This document shows positions 57,686 to 64,000 of a stretch of DNA of 64,000 bases, piece after piece. The first letter of the stretch is position 1, and each line of letters starts with the position of its first letter. The position numbers and the translations under genes are program-made. The notes under the pieces were generated by a model. It saw nothing but the letters and a program-made list of their open reading frames with translations, did not search any database and was not told the origin of the DNA. Origin of the DNA: Flavivirga rizhaonensis (GTDB taxonomy: Bacteria; Bacteroidota; Bacteroidia; Flavobacteriales; Flavobacteriaceae); NCBI RefSeq assembly GCF_004791695.1, contig NZ_SRSO01000020.1:1-64000 (forward strand). The letters are read 5' to 3'.

Positions 57686-59511
57686 GCGTCTCCGTTATTT
57701 TCCAGTTTGCTTTCTAATTCAGCTTGAAACTCTTCCATGACAGGGCGTACGGTACTATCTGGTAAGTCGGCAATTTTAATGTACATTAAACCATCAACAG
57801 CATTGTTAAACAATGGGTCTACATTAAATGCAACTAATCGAGCATTTTGTTTTATGTACTTTTTTAAAAGTACGGGCAAACGCAAAGCCCCTGGTTCGAC
57901 CTCGTCTATAATCTTGTCAAATTTATTTAAATCGGCTTCAGTAGCATCAAAAACAAAATCTTTATCGGCATCTTTAAGGATGACTTTAAACTCTTTTTTA
58001 GGATGTACATATTGTGCAATGTAAGGGTCGTAGTAATGCGATTTCATAAACTCAATCATCAACGATTTTGAGAAATTAGAAAACTGGTTACTAATACTAA
58101 CGCCTCCAATCAAAAATTTATGCTCAGGAAAACGCAATGTAGTATGTACGATACCTTTCCATAGTAAAAACAAAGGCATAGGTTTTTGTTGGTATTCCTT
58201 AATAATAAAAGCACGTCCCATTTCGATAGACTGACTCATCATTTTATGCAACTCAGGTTCAAACCTAAAGAGATCTTGCAAATAAAACCCATCGATGCCG
58301 AAGCGTTCAAAAATTTTAGATCCTAAGCCCATTCTGTAAGCCCCAGCTATTAATTTCTTCTCATTATCCCATAGAAACATATGGTGGTAATAGGTATCAA
58401 AAGTATCTAAATCAATGGCTTCATTTGTCCCTTCACCAACTTCCCTAAACGTAATTTCACGTAAACGTCCAATTTCACGCAAAATATTAGGAATGCTTTT
58501 TGGTTCTGCTAAAAATACTTGGTAATTTTTACTTTGTAATAGTCTGGAATTATTTTTAATAAGAGCTTCAACTTCTTGTGTCATCAACGTATTGTCAACG
58601 GGTGTTACAATGCTTTTAGGCGCTTTAGGAGTCTTCAATGTTGATGATATATTATCTAAAATCTTCGATTTTTCCTCGAAGGCATTTGATAACATGTAGG
58701 TCTTACGTCTTAAAAAACTAGAGAAATCATCAAGAGATGTATATTCTTTTTGATTGGCAACAGAGATTGGTTTTCCTATTCTAACTTTTATAGTACGCCG
58801 TTTTTGAGTTAACAACTCAGAAGGTAATTTGGCAGTTCTAAAAGTGTCGCTAATCTTGGAAAGCTTGTAAAATAATTTGCTGTTTTTAGCATGAAAATAA
58901 ATAGGAACTACAGGAACTTCGGCTTTTTTAACAAGTTTCATTGCTGCTTCTTCCCAAGGTTTATCAACAACTAGTTTGCCATCTCTATATGTTGATACTT
59001 CTCCTGCAGGGAAAATACCTAGCGGGTGTCCGCCTCTTAAATGTAAAATAGAATTTTTGAACCCTGATATACTAGATTTTACATCTTTCCTATCCTCAAA
59101 AGGGTTAACAGGCATGATGTATGGTTTTAGAGGTTCGATTCTATGTAATAAAAAATTAGCTATTATTTTAAAGTCTTTTCGTTGCTCAAGCATAAGCTTT
59201 AAAAGTAGTATACCATCAATACCTCCAAGAGGGTGGTTAGAAATAGTAATGTAAGCGCCATCTTTTGGTAAGCGTTTTAAATCTTCTTCAGGAATTTCAA
59301 ATTTAATTTGAAAGTCATCTAAAATACCATCCAAAAAAGGCAACTCACTAAGGTGTTTATTACGCTTATATATTCTATTAAGAGTAGATATTTTAAGAAC
59401 TTTCATTAATGCCCAACCAATAAAAGTACCTATAAACCCATAGTTGTCTAATTGGATAGCTTTTGCGACTTCTTTGGCAGTTACTAGTCCCGTATTTTGT
59501 TGTTTGGTCAT
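57682..59511 (-). CDS. OlsF-like bifunctional acyltransferase (PlsC domain plus hemolysin-type acyltransferase)
   Basis: 609 residues. N-terminal lysophospholipid acyltransferase domain about 70-270: NHPLGGIDG (residues 92-100) is the H-x5-D motif, GIFPAGEVSTY the FPEG-type motif, VVPIYFHAKNSKLF the third block. The C-terminal domain at about 320-480 is an Acetyltransf_5 hemolysin-like N-acyltransferase: LREIGRLREITFREVGEGTNEAIDLDTFDTYYHHMFLWD and GRAFIIKEYQQKPMPLFLLWKGI. In OlsF enzymes one part makes lyso-ornithine lipid and the other adds the second acyl chain. The domain order fits OlsF; ornithine lipid synthesis is likely but not proved. Confidence 0.82.
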   Translation of the reverse strand: MTKQQNTGLVTAKEVAKAIQLDNYGFIGTFIGWALMKVLKISTLNRIYKRNKHLSELPFLDGILDDFQIKFEIPEEDLKRLPKDGAYITISNHPLGGIDGILLLKLMLEQRKDFKIIANFLLHRIEPLKPYIMPVNPFEDRKDVKSSISGFKNSILHLRGGHPLGIFPAGEVSTYRDGKLVVDKPWEEAAMKLVKKAEVPVVPIYFHAKNSKLFYKLSKISDTFRTAKLPSELLTQKRRTIKVRIGKPISVANQKEYTSLDDFSSFLRRKTYMLSNAFEEKSKILDNISSTLKTPKAPKSIVTPVDNTLMTQEVEALIKNNSRLLQSKNYQVFLAEPKSIPNILREIGRLREITFREVGEGTNEAIDLDTFDTYYHHMFLWDNEKKLIAGAYRMGLGSKIFERFGIDGFYLQDLFRFEPELHKMMSQSIEMGRAFIIKEYQQKPMPLFLLWKGIVHTTLRFPEHKFLIGGVSISNQFSNFSKSLMIEFMKSHYYDPYIAQYVHPKKEFKVILKDADKDFVFDATEADLNKFDKIIDEVEPGALRLPVLLKKYIKQNARLVAFNVDPLFNNAVDGLMYIKIADLPDSTVRPVMEEFQAELESKLENNGDA

Positions 59512-59533
59512 AACTGTAAATGTACTAAATAGT

Positions 59534-60784
59534 TTATTTAGTTACTACTTGAACGGTTTCTTGAGTTAATTGTTTTAATAACACGGTTTTACCTTCTTCA
59601 ATCTGATTAATGGCATTTTTATTGTAATGGCGAATCGTGTAAAGAGATACATTTTCGTGGCAAGTTACTTTAAATTTTGCTCTTAAATGGTGTAATAATT
59701 TATCAAGATTATTAAAAAGGTTATCTACACATACAGAAAAGCTAATAGCGGAATTTTGAATCACATCTACTTTCATTTTATATTGGTGCAGTAAATTGAA
59801 AATATCACTAATGTTTTCTTCGACTACATATGAAAAATCTAAAGAAGATAATGAAATTAAAGCTTGATTTTTCTTTACAATGAAACAAGGAATCATAGGA
59901 TCTAAACTAACATTTTTACCAATCCTTGTTCCCGCTGCTTCTGGACTTAAGAATGATTTTACATACAATGCAATTTCTTTACCTTGTAGTGGTTGCAGTG
60001 TTTTAGGATGAATTACTGAGGCACCATAGAAAGCCAACTCTATAGCTTCTCGATATGATATTTTGTTAAGTAGTTGGGCATTTTCAAAATAGCGGGGATC
60101 TGCATTTAAAACACCTGGAACGTCTTTCCAAATAGTAACGCTTTCAGCATTTAAACAATAACCATAAATAGCGGCTGTGTAATCACTTCCTTCCCTACCT
60201 AGTGTTGTTGTGAAATTATTAGAATCGCTGCCTAAAAAACCTTGTGTAATATTTAAAATATTTTTATTGAATTTTGAAGTTATTAAACTTTGTGTTTCTT
60301 CCCAATTTACATTGGCACGCCTATAATAACTATCTGTTTTAATTTGAGTTCTAACATCAATCCAATTATTCTTTATGTTAATAGCGTTTAAGTATTCACT
60401 TATTATTGTAGTTGAGACCAGTTCTCCAAAACCTATGACTTGATCGTAAACAAAGTTATAATCTGGTGACTTATTAGTTGTTAAAAAAATGTTTAACTCA
60501 TCAAAAAGTGTTGCTATTTTTTTAAAAGCGGGATGACTTTCATTCTCAAATAAATCTAATAAAATAGCATTGTGATATTTTTTTACAGCTTGAAGTGAGC
60601 TTTGTAATAACGTTTTGTTTTCAAAATAGTTTTTAATGACAATTTCCAAAGCATTGGTCATTTTTCCCATAGCGGAAACAATAATTAATGTGTTTTCATA
60701 ACCCACTTTTTGTAATACAGAAGCTATATTTTTTACACCTGTAGCATCTTTTACCGATGCGCCACCAAATTTAAATACTTGCAT
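59534..60784 (-). CDS. lysC: Aspartate kinase (monofunctional, ACT domains)
   Basis: Phosphorylates aspartate in the Lys, Thr and Met pathway. I start at the ATG at 60784 because MQVFKFGGASVKDATG is the conserved N terminus; a longer frame would overlap the GNAT gene. Other signatures are NTLIIVSAMGKMTNAL, FLGSDSNNFTTTLGREGSDYTAAIYGYCLNAESVTIWKDVPGVLNADPRYF and SVIHPKTLQPL. The last 110 residues contain ACT-type regulatory segments (ALISLSSLDFSYVVEENISDIFNLLHQY). One base separates it from the GNAT gene upstream. Confidence 0.94.
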   Translation of the reverse strand: MQVFKFGGASVKDATGVKNIASVLQKVGYENTLIIVSAMGKMTNALEIVIKNYFENKTLLQSSLQAVKKYHNAILLDLFENESHPAFKKIATLFDELNIFLTTNKSPDYNFVYDQVIGFGELVSTTIISEYLNAINIKNNWIDVRTQIKTDSYYRRANVNWEETQSLITSKFNKNILNITQGFLGSDSNNFTTTLGREGSDYTAAIYGYCLNAESVTIWKDVPGVLNADPRYFENAQLLNKISYREAIELAFYGASVIHPKTLQPLQGKEIALYVKSFLSPEAAGTRIGKNVSLDPMIPCFIVKKNQALISLSSLDFSYVVEENISDIFNLLHQYKMKVDVIQNSAISFSVCVDNLFNNLDKLLHHLRAKFKVTCHENVSLYTIRHYNKNAINQIEEGKTVLLKQLTQETVQVVTK

Positions 60785-60785
60785 T

Positions 60786-61265
60786 TTATAATTTTGATAT
60801 ATAATCTTTAATCCCTTGTTCATTTAAATGAACAACAAACCAATCACGTTTTACATCGGCTCCCTTTTTTTCATAAAAAGCAATGGCAGGTTCGTTCCAG
60901 TCAAGGACTTCCCAATTAATACGCTTTACCCCTAAATTGTGTCCGTATTTAATAACTTCATCTAAAAGTGCGGTTCCTAAACCAGAGCCTCTCATAGCTT
61001 CACTTACTATTAAATCTTCTAAGTGCAATACGTTTCCTTTCCATGTAGAGTACCTGTTGTAAACCAATGCTATACCTTCTATTGTGTTATTAACTTCGGC
61101 TACAAAGCATTTAAATGCAGGAGTATCACCAAATCCATCGGCTTGCAAATCTTCAACAGTAACTTCAACAGCATTAGCCTCTTTTTCAAAACTTGCCAAT
61201 TCTTTTATTAAATGAAATACCTGGGGCATATCATCTTTTACAGCTTTTCGTATAGAATAGTTCAT
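60786..61265 (-). CDS. GNAT N-acetyltransferase (diamine acetyltransferase-like)
   Basis: 159 residues of the Acetyltransf_1 type. The N terminus YSIRKAVKDDMPQVFHLIKELASFEKEANAVEVTVEDLQADGFGDTPAFKCFVAEVNNTIEGIALVYNRYSTWKGNVLHLEDLIVSEAMRGSGLGTALLDEVIKYGHNLGVKRINWEVLDWNEPAIAFYEKKGADV is typical of spermidine/spermine N1-acetyltransferase-like proteins. The acetyl-CoA loop is RGSGLG. It is translationally close to lysC; the substrate is unknown. Confidence 0.92.
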   Translation of the reverse strand: MNYSIRKAVKDDMPQVFHLIKELASFEKEANAVEVTVEDLQADGFGDTPAFKCFVAEVNNTIEGIALVYNRYSTWKGNVLHLEDLIVSEAMRGSGLGTALLDEVIKYGHNLGVKRINWEVLDWNEPAIAFYEKKGADVKRDWFVVHLNEQGIKDYISKL

Positions 61266-61479
61266 AGGGTTGTAATAATTGTTTTATTTGTATAGATTTT
61301 AATTTTTTAAAAAAGAACAAATATAACGTCCTAATACATTATTGGTAGATAACCAAGTTTTGTTTAAGACATTTCAAATATAGTTTAAAGTTCATTATTT
61401 AATACCATTAATCTTTATCGAAAACGTTGTAGTTGATTAAAAAATAATGGATATTTGCACAAATTAAACCATTGATTTT

Positions 61480-62484
61480 ATGTCTCATAAAAAACAAACT
61501 CTAGGAGAATTTATTATTGAAAACCAATCGTCTTTTAAGTATTCTTCTGGCGAATTATCTAGTCTTATCAATTCCATTAGGTTAGCTGCAAAAGTAGTAA
61601 ATCATGAAGTTAATAAAGCGGGGCTAGTAGACATTATTGGGGCAGCTGGGGATATGAATGTCCAAGGAGAGGATCAACAAAAGTTGGATGTTTATGCAAA
61701 TGAAAAGTTTATACAAACACTAACCAATAGAAATATTGTTTGTGGAATAGCTAGTGAGGAAGAAGATGATTTCATCTCGATTAATAGTCAAGATGAGAAT
61801 CACCAAAATAAGTATATAGTATTAATTGATCCTTTAGATGGTTCTTCAAATATTGATGTGAATGTTTCTGTAGGAACTATTTTTTCAATTTACAGACGTG
61901 TGACTCCAGTTGGAACTCCTGTGACATTAGAGGATTTTTTACAAAAAGGCAGTGAGCAAGTAGCTGCTGGTTATGTAGTTTATGGTACTTCTACCATGCT
62001 GGTTTATACAACTGGAGATGGTGTTAACGGTTTTACATTGAACCCAGCAATAGGTTCATTTTATTTATCGCATCCAGATATGCAATTTCCAGAAAATGGA
62101 ACTATTTATTCTGTTAATGAAGGAAACTATATTCATTTTCCACAAGGCATAAAGAATTATATAAAATATTGTCAGGAGGAAGAGAACGATAGGCCTTATA
62201 CGTCAAGATATATAGGGTCTTTAGTGTCTGATTTTCATCGAAATATGATTAAAGGAGGCGTTTATTTATACCCACAGAGTTCAAAAAATCCTAATGGGAA
62301 ATTACGTTTGTTATATGAATGTAACCCTATGGCCTTTTTAGCAGAGCAAGCCAATGGAAAAGCAAGTGATGGGTTTGTACGAACTATGGATGTTGAACCT
62401 ACAGAATTACATCAGCGTGTACCTTTTATTTGTGGCAGTAAAAATATGGTTAAAAAAGCTGAGGAGTTTATGCGTAATGCATAA
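61480..62484 (+). CDS. fbp: Fructose-1,6-bisphosphatase class 1
   Basis: Gluconeogenic enzyme. The 334 residues show class I FBPase elements: [33 protein letters not shown] at the start, [19 protein letters not shown], and the metal site [25 protein letters not shown] with [10 protein letters not shown] upstream. The substrate-binding [22 protein letters not shown] and [24 protein letters not shown] are at the C-terminal side. A terminator follows directly. The preceding 215 bp are free of genes and hold AT-rich promoter DNA. Confidence 0.96.
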   Translation: MSHKKQTLGEFIIENQSSFKYSSGELSSLINSIRLAAKVVNHEVNKAGLVDIIGAAGDMNVQGEDQQKLDVYANEKFIQTLTNRNIVCGIASEEEDDFISINSQDENHQNKYIVLIDPLDGSSNIDVNVSVGTIFSIYRRVTPVGTPVTLEDFLQKGSEQVAAGYVVYGTSTMLVYTTGDGVNGFTLNPAIGSFYLSHPDMQFPENGTIYSVNEGNYIHFPQGIKNYIKYCQEEENDRPYTSRYIGSLVSDFHRNMIKGGVYLYPQSSKNPNGKLRLLYECNPMAFLAEQANGKASDGFVRTMDVEPTELHQRVPFICGSKNMVKKAEEFMRNA

Positions 62485-62487
62485 TAA

Positions 62488-62515
62488 AAAATGCGAACTT
62501 TTCGGTTCGCATTTT
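62488..62515 (+). terminator. Terminator of fbp
   Basis: AAAATGCGAAC and GTTCGCATTTT are a perfect 11-bp stem around TTTTCG, starting 3 nt after the fbp stop. Confidence 0.85.
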
Positions 62516-62521
62516 ATAAAT

Positions 62522-62552
62522 TTCCTAATTATTAATGGAAAATAATTAGGAA
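62522..62552 (-). terminator. 12-bp inverted repeat at the 3' side of the beta-barrel gene
   Basis: TTCCTAATTATT and AATAATTAGGAA around AATGGAA. It lies just beyond the stop of the minus-strand gene at 62581. A related hairpin occurs at 63697-63736 beside another minus-strand gene end. Confidence 0.55.
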
Positions 62553-62580
62553 TAGCAATTTGTATTTTACCATTCTAAGG

Positions 62581-63114
62581 TCAAAATCTAAAAGATACTC
62601 CAGTGTTTAAAATGGATACGCCATACCCTGCTTCAACAAATACTGCAATATTCTCAGTGAAATACCAGCGAGCACCAGCAAACCCTGAAACACCAGCTGC
62701 ACTATTATAGCTATTAAAACTATTTCCAGAATACGAGTCGGAGACAATATTATAAGATACCATAACACCTGCGTAAAGATCTAAATTATCAATTTTAAAA
62801 CCATTATAATGGTACGCACCACGTACACCAATAATAGTATAGTTTAATTTATATGAAGAGCTGTCATATTTAAAGCTTTTGTATCCCAAATACCCTCCTA
62901 AACTAACAACACCAGGACCAGGTACATCCCAGATACCTCTTTCATAAAAGATTCCATATCCAATACTTTCTGATGCACCCGAATAAACCGAAAGACTACT
63001 ACCTATTCCTATACCTGCATTAATAACGTTAGTACCCGTATTAAATTCTTGTGCAGAGCTTAAGTGTATTGTAAATAAGGATAAAATAGATAGGCAAATA
63101 ATTGATTTTTTCAT
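62581..63114 (-). CDS. Outer-membrane beta-barrel protein
   Basis: I start at the ATG at 63114 (MKKSIICLSILSLFTIHLSSAQ), which gives a clean signal peptide; the longer frame adds 13 residues overlapping the next gene. The mature part alternates polar and hydrophobic residues in short strands: GTNVINAGIGIGSSLSVYSG, VVSLGGYLGYKSFKYDSSSYKLNYTIIGVRGAYHYNGF, GFAGARWYFTENIAVFVEAGYGVSILNTGVSFRF. It ends in Phe, as outer-membrane barrels do. The family resembles OmpW/OmpA-like barrels, but I cannot assign a function. Confidence 0.8.
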   Translation of the reverse strand: MKKSIICLSILSLFTIHLSSAQEFNTGTNVINAGIGIGSSLSVYSGASESIGYGIFYERGIWDVPGPGVVSLGGYLGYKSFKYDSSSYKLNYTIIGVRGAYHYNGFKIDNLDLYAGVMVSYNIVSDSYSGNSFNSYNSAAGVSGFAGARWYFTENIAVFVEAGYGVSILNTGVSFRF

Positions 63115-63142
63115 TTTTGAAATAAGTTTTAAAGGATTTAAT

Positions 63143-63403
63143 TTAGTCTTCACAAGTTTCTACAAGTAAATTTATTAATGTTTGAATGCTGCCATCATCA
63201 TCTGGACAAGAATTCTTAAGACTTTGTAATTGACTTATTTGTTCAGAACAAGTTAAATCATCTTCATTGTTGCTATATCTAGTTAGTTTCTCTAAGCATT
63301 CTAAATTATTAAGAGTGTCTATGGCGTCTTTAGTTTCAGAACAGTTATTAAATGCTAACATCATTATGGCTAAAGCCATGATTAATTTCATTGTTTTTTT
63401 CAT
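63143..63403 (-). CDS. Small Cys-containing lipoprotein, unknown function
   Basis: 86 residues. The N terminus MKKTMKLIMALAIMMLAFNNC is a lipoprotein signal with a plausible lipobox (FNNC, Cys21). The mature part has four more cysteines (LECLEK, LTCSEQ, NSCPDDDG, VETCED), which could form disulfides in the periplasm. I do not recognise a family. It is 28 nt upstream of the beta-barrel gene on the same strand and may be co-transcribed with it. Confidence 0.65.
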   Translation of the reverse strand: MKKTMKLIMALAIMMLAFNNCSETKDAIDTLNNLECLEKLTRYSNNEDDLTCSEQISQLQSLKNSCPDDDGSIQTLINLLVETCED

Positions 63404-63777
63404 CTTGTATTAATTAAATTAGTTATTGGTTTGCTTGTAATAAGGTTATCAAGAAGGTAAAGACTTTTAAAAAGGTACGAAGTCTTTTTTTGTTTTCATT
63501 TATTCAATTTTTTGGTTGTCAATCCATTAAAACAAGAAGGCTAGATGATGAAAGGTTTGGGCGAATAAATGTTTTTGTTAAAAAAGCGCTAATATATAAA
63601 AACTTATTTCTTGAAAGTAAAGTATTATTAAAAATAGGATGATTTAATTGAAAGCGGGTAGTTGGGTTTTATTTAATTGATAATCAGAATTTTAATTGTT
63701 ATTCCCAATTATTTCTGCTAGTAATTAGGAATAACAACCTACACCTTCGAAAGTAGATATTTCTTTTTAATATATTA
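63404..63777. other. 374-bp spacer with two hairpins
   Basis: No gene is seen. AAAGACTT/AAGTCTTT (63459-63466 / 63480-63487) precedes a T run on the plus strand, and TTGTTATTCCCAATTA/TAATTAGGAATAACAA (63697-63712 / 63721-63736) is a 16-bp repeat with one mismatch that probably terminates the minus-strand gene starting at the right window edge. Confidence 0.5.
63697..63736 (-). terminator. Hairpin after the partial minus-strand gene
   Basis: A 16-bp inverted repeat with one mismatch. It starts about 40 nt beyond the stop at 63778 and shares ATTAGGAATA with the hairpin at 62522-62552. Confidence 0.5.
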
Positions 63778-64000
63778 TTATTCAATAAAGGTTAAATTAT
63801 CTCCATTTTTAGTAAAAGTAACTACATCTGCAGTACTTCCACCTTGAGTCGTTCCTTCAAAATTTCTACTTTGGCCTGAGCCATTAATAGTAATGTAAAA
63901 AATGTTTGGAGTATTTGTGTCCTCAAAATCGTTTACCTTAACATTATAAGTGCCGTCTGGTGCATCTTCAAGCCAAAAAATATTTTCTGGGCCATAGCCG
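63778..64000 (-). CDS. C-terminal part of an unidentified protein (cut by window edge)
   Basis: An open frame with 73 codons before the TAA at 63780-63778, read on the minus strand and running off the window. The product fragment begins GYGPENIFWLEDAPDGTYNVKVNDF and ends KNGDNLTFIE. It is beta-rich with a Thr-Tyr-Asn-Val phrase (DGTYNVKV), reminiscent of DUF2135/YfaP-like or PKD-like surface domains, but the fragment is too short to name. The start lies beyond base 64000. Confidence 0.7.
   Translation of the reverse strand, partial: GYGPENIFWLEDAPDGTYNVKVNDFEDTNTPNIFYITINGSGQSRNFEGTTQGGSTADVVTFTKNGDNLTFIE

Noticed and set aside
60785..60823. Longer N terminus of aspartate kinase
   Set aside because: It would overlap the GNAT gene by 38 bp, and the kinase signature starts directly at the ATG at 60784.

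Overview
The window is AT-rich chromosomal DNA from a member of the Bacteroidota, almost certainly the family Flavobacteriaceae. The reasons are a reprolysin-type protease with a type IX secretion (T9SS) C-terminal sorting domain, promoter boxes of the Bacteroidota form TAnnTTTG, a batABCDE aerotolerance locus, Bacteroidota-specific DUF families, and several small dispersed repeats of the kind common in flavobacterial spacers. The genus cannot be fixed from the sequence. Paired SulP anion transporters around a carbonic anhydrase fit a marine lifestyle, but that is inference.

Layout. 0.2-4 kb: an AlbA_2/Schlafen-like gene, a four-helix-bundle gene, an SDR oxidoreductase and a DUF4382 lipoprotein. 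4.1-13.5 kb: the moxR-DUF58-batA-E operon of von Willebrand factor A and TPR proteins; four of its spacers hold short repeat-like sequence. 13.5-19.7 kb: a bicarbonate/anion module (SulP, universal-stress-like protein, beta-carbonic anhydrase, DUF2490, second SulP). 19.9-24 kb: a haem-uptake module (TonB-dependent receptor and HmuY on the minus strand; two conserved hypothetical genes diverging from them across an iron-box-like operator). 24-32.8 kb: housekeeping and lipoprotein genes (cvpA, pheS, gpsA, a LysM/BON protein, nadD, gmk, yicC), including one lipoprotein gene behind a sigma-54-like promoter. 32.8-33.8 kb: a hairpin-rich gene-poor region, tRNA-Leu(CAA), and a GIY-YIG nuclease gene lying between that tRNA and a partial, interrupted copy of its 5' part. 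33.9-50.4 kb: prs, rplY, pth, the secreted protease, ribF, an HTTM protein, serS, a TPR protein, rsmA, mgtE and a 2-hydroxyacid dehydrogenase. 50.6-55.6 kb: small accessory genes (membrane-anchored LuxR protein, two VOC proteins, DUF4199, DUF1801, TauE/SafE, two AKE-repeat proteins, DUF805), with two copies of a 160-bp terminal-inverted-repeat element. 55.7-57.7 kb: an arsenic-type cluster (arsR, DUF6428, GNAT, arsC) with no efflux pump in view. 57.7-64 kb: an OlsF-like double acyltransferase, aspartate kinase, GNAT, fbp, a beta-barrel protein, a small Cys-rich lipoprotein, and the C-terminal end of a further gene cut by the window edge.

No CRISPR array, prophage, rRNA operon or complete insertion sequence was seen. 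The most unusual structures are the tRNA-Leu/GIY-YIG arrangement (33395-33812), the pair of equal-length 160-bp elements (52937-53096 and 54441-54600), one of which contains the start codon of a transporter gene, and the multi-hairpin region at 32.88-33.39 kb.
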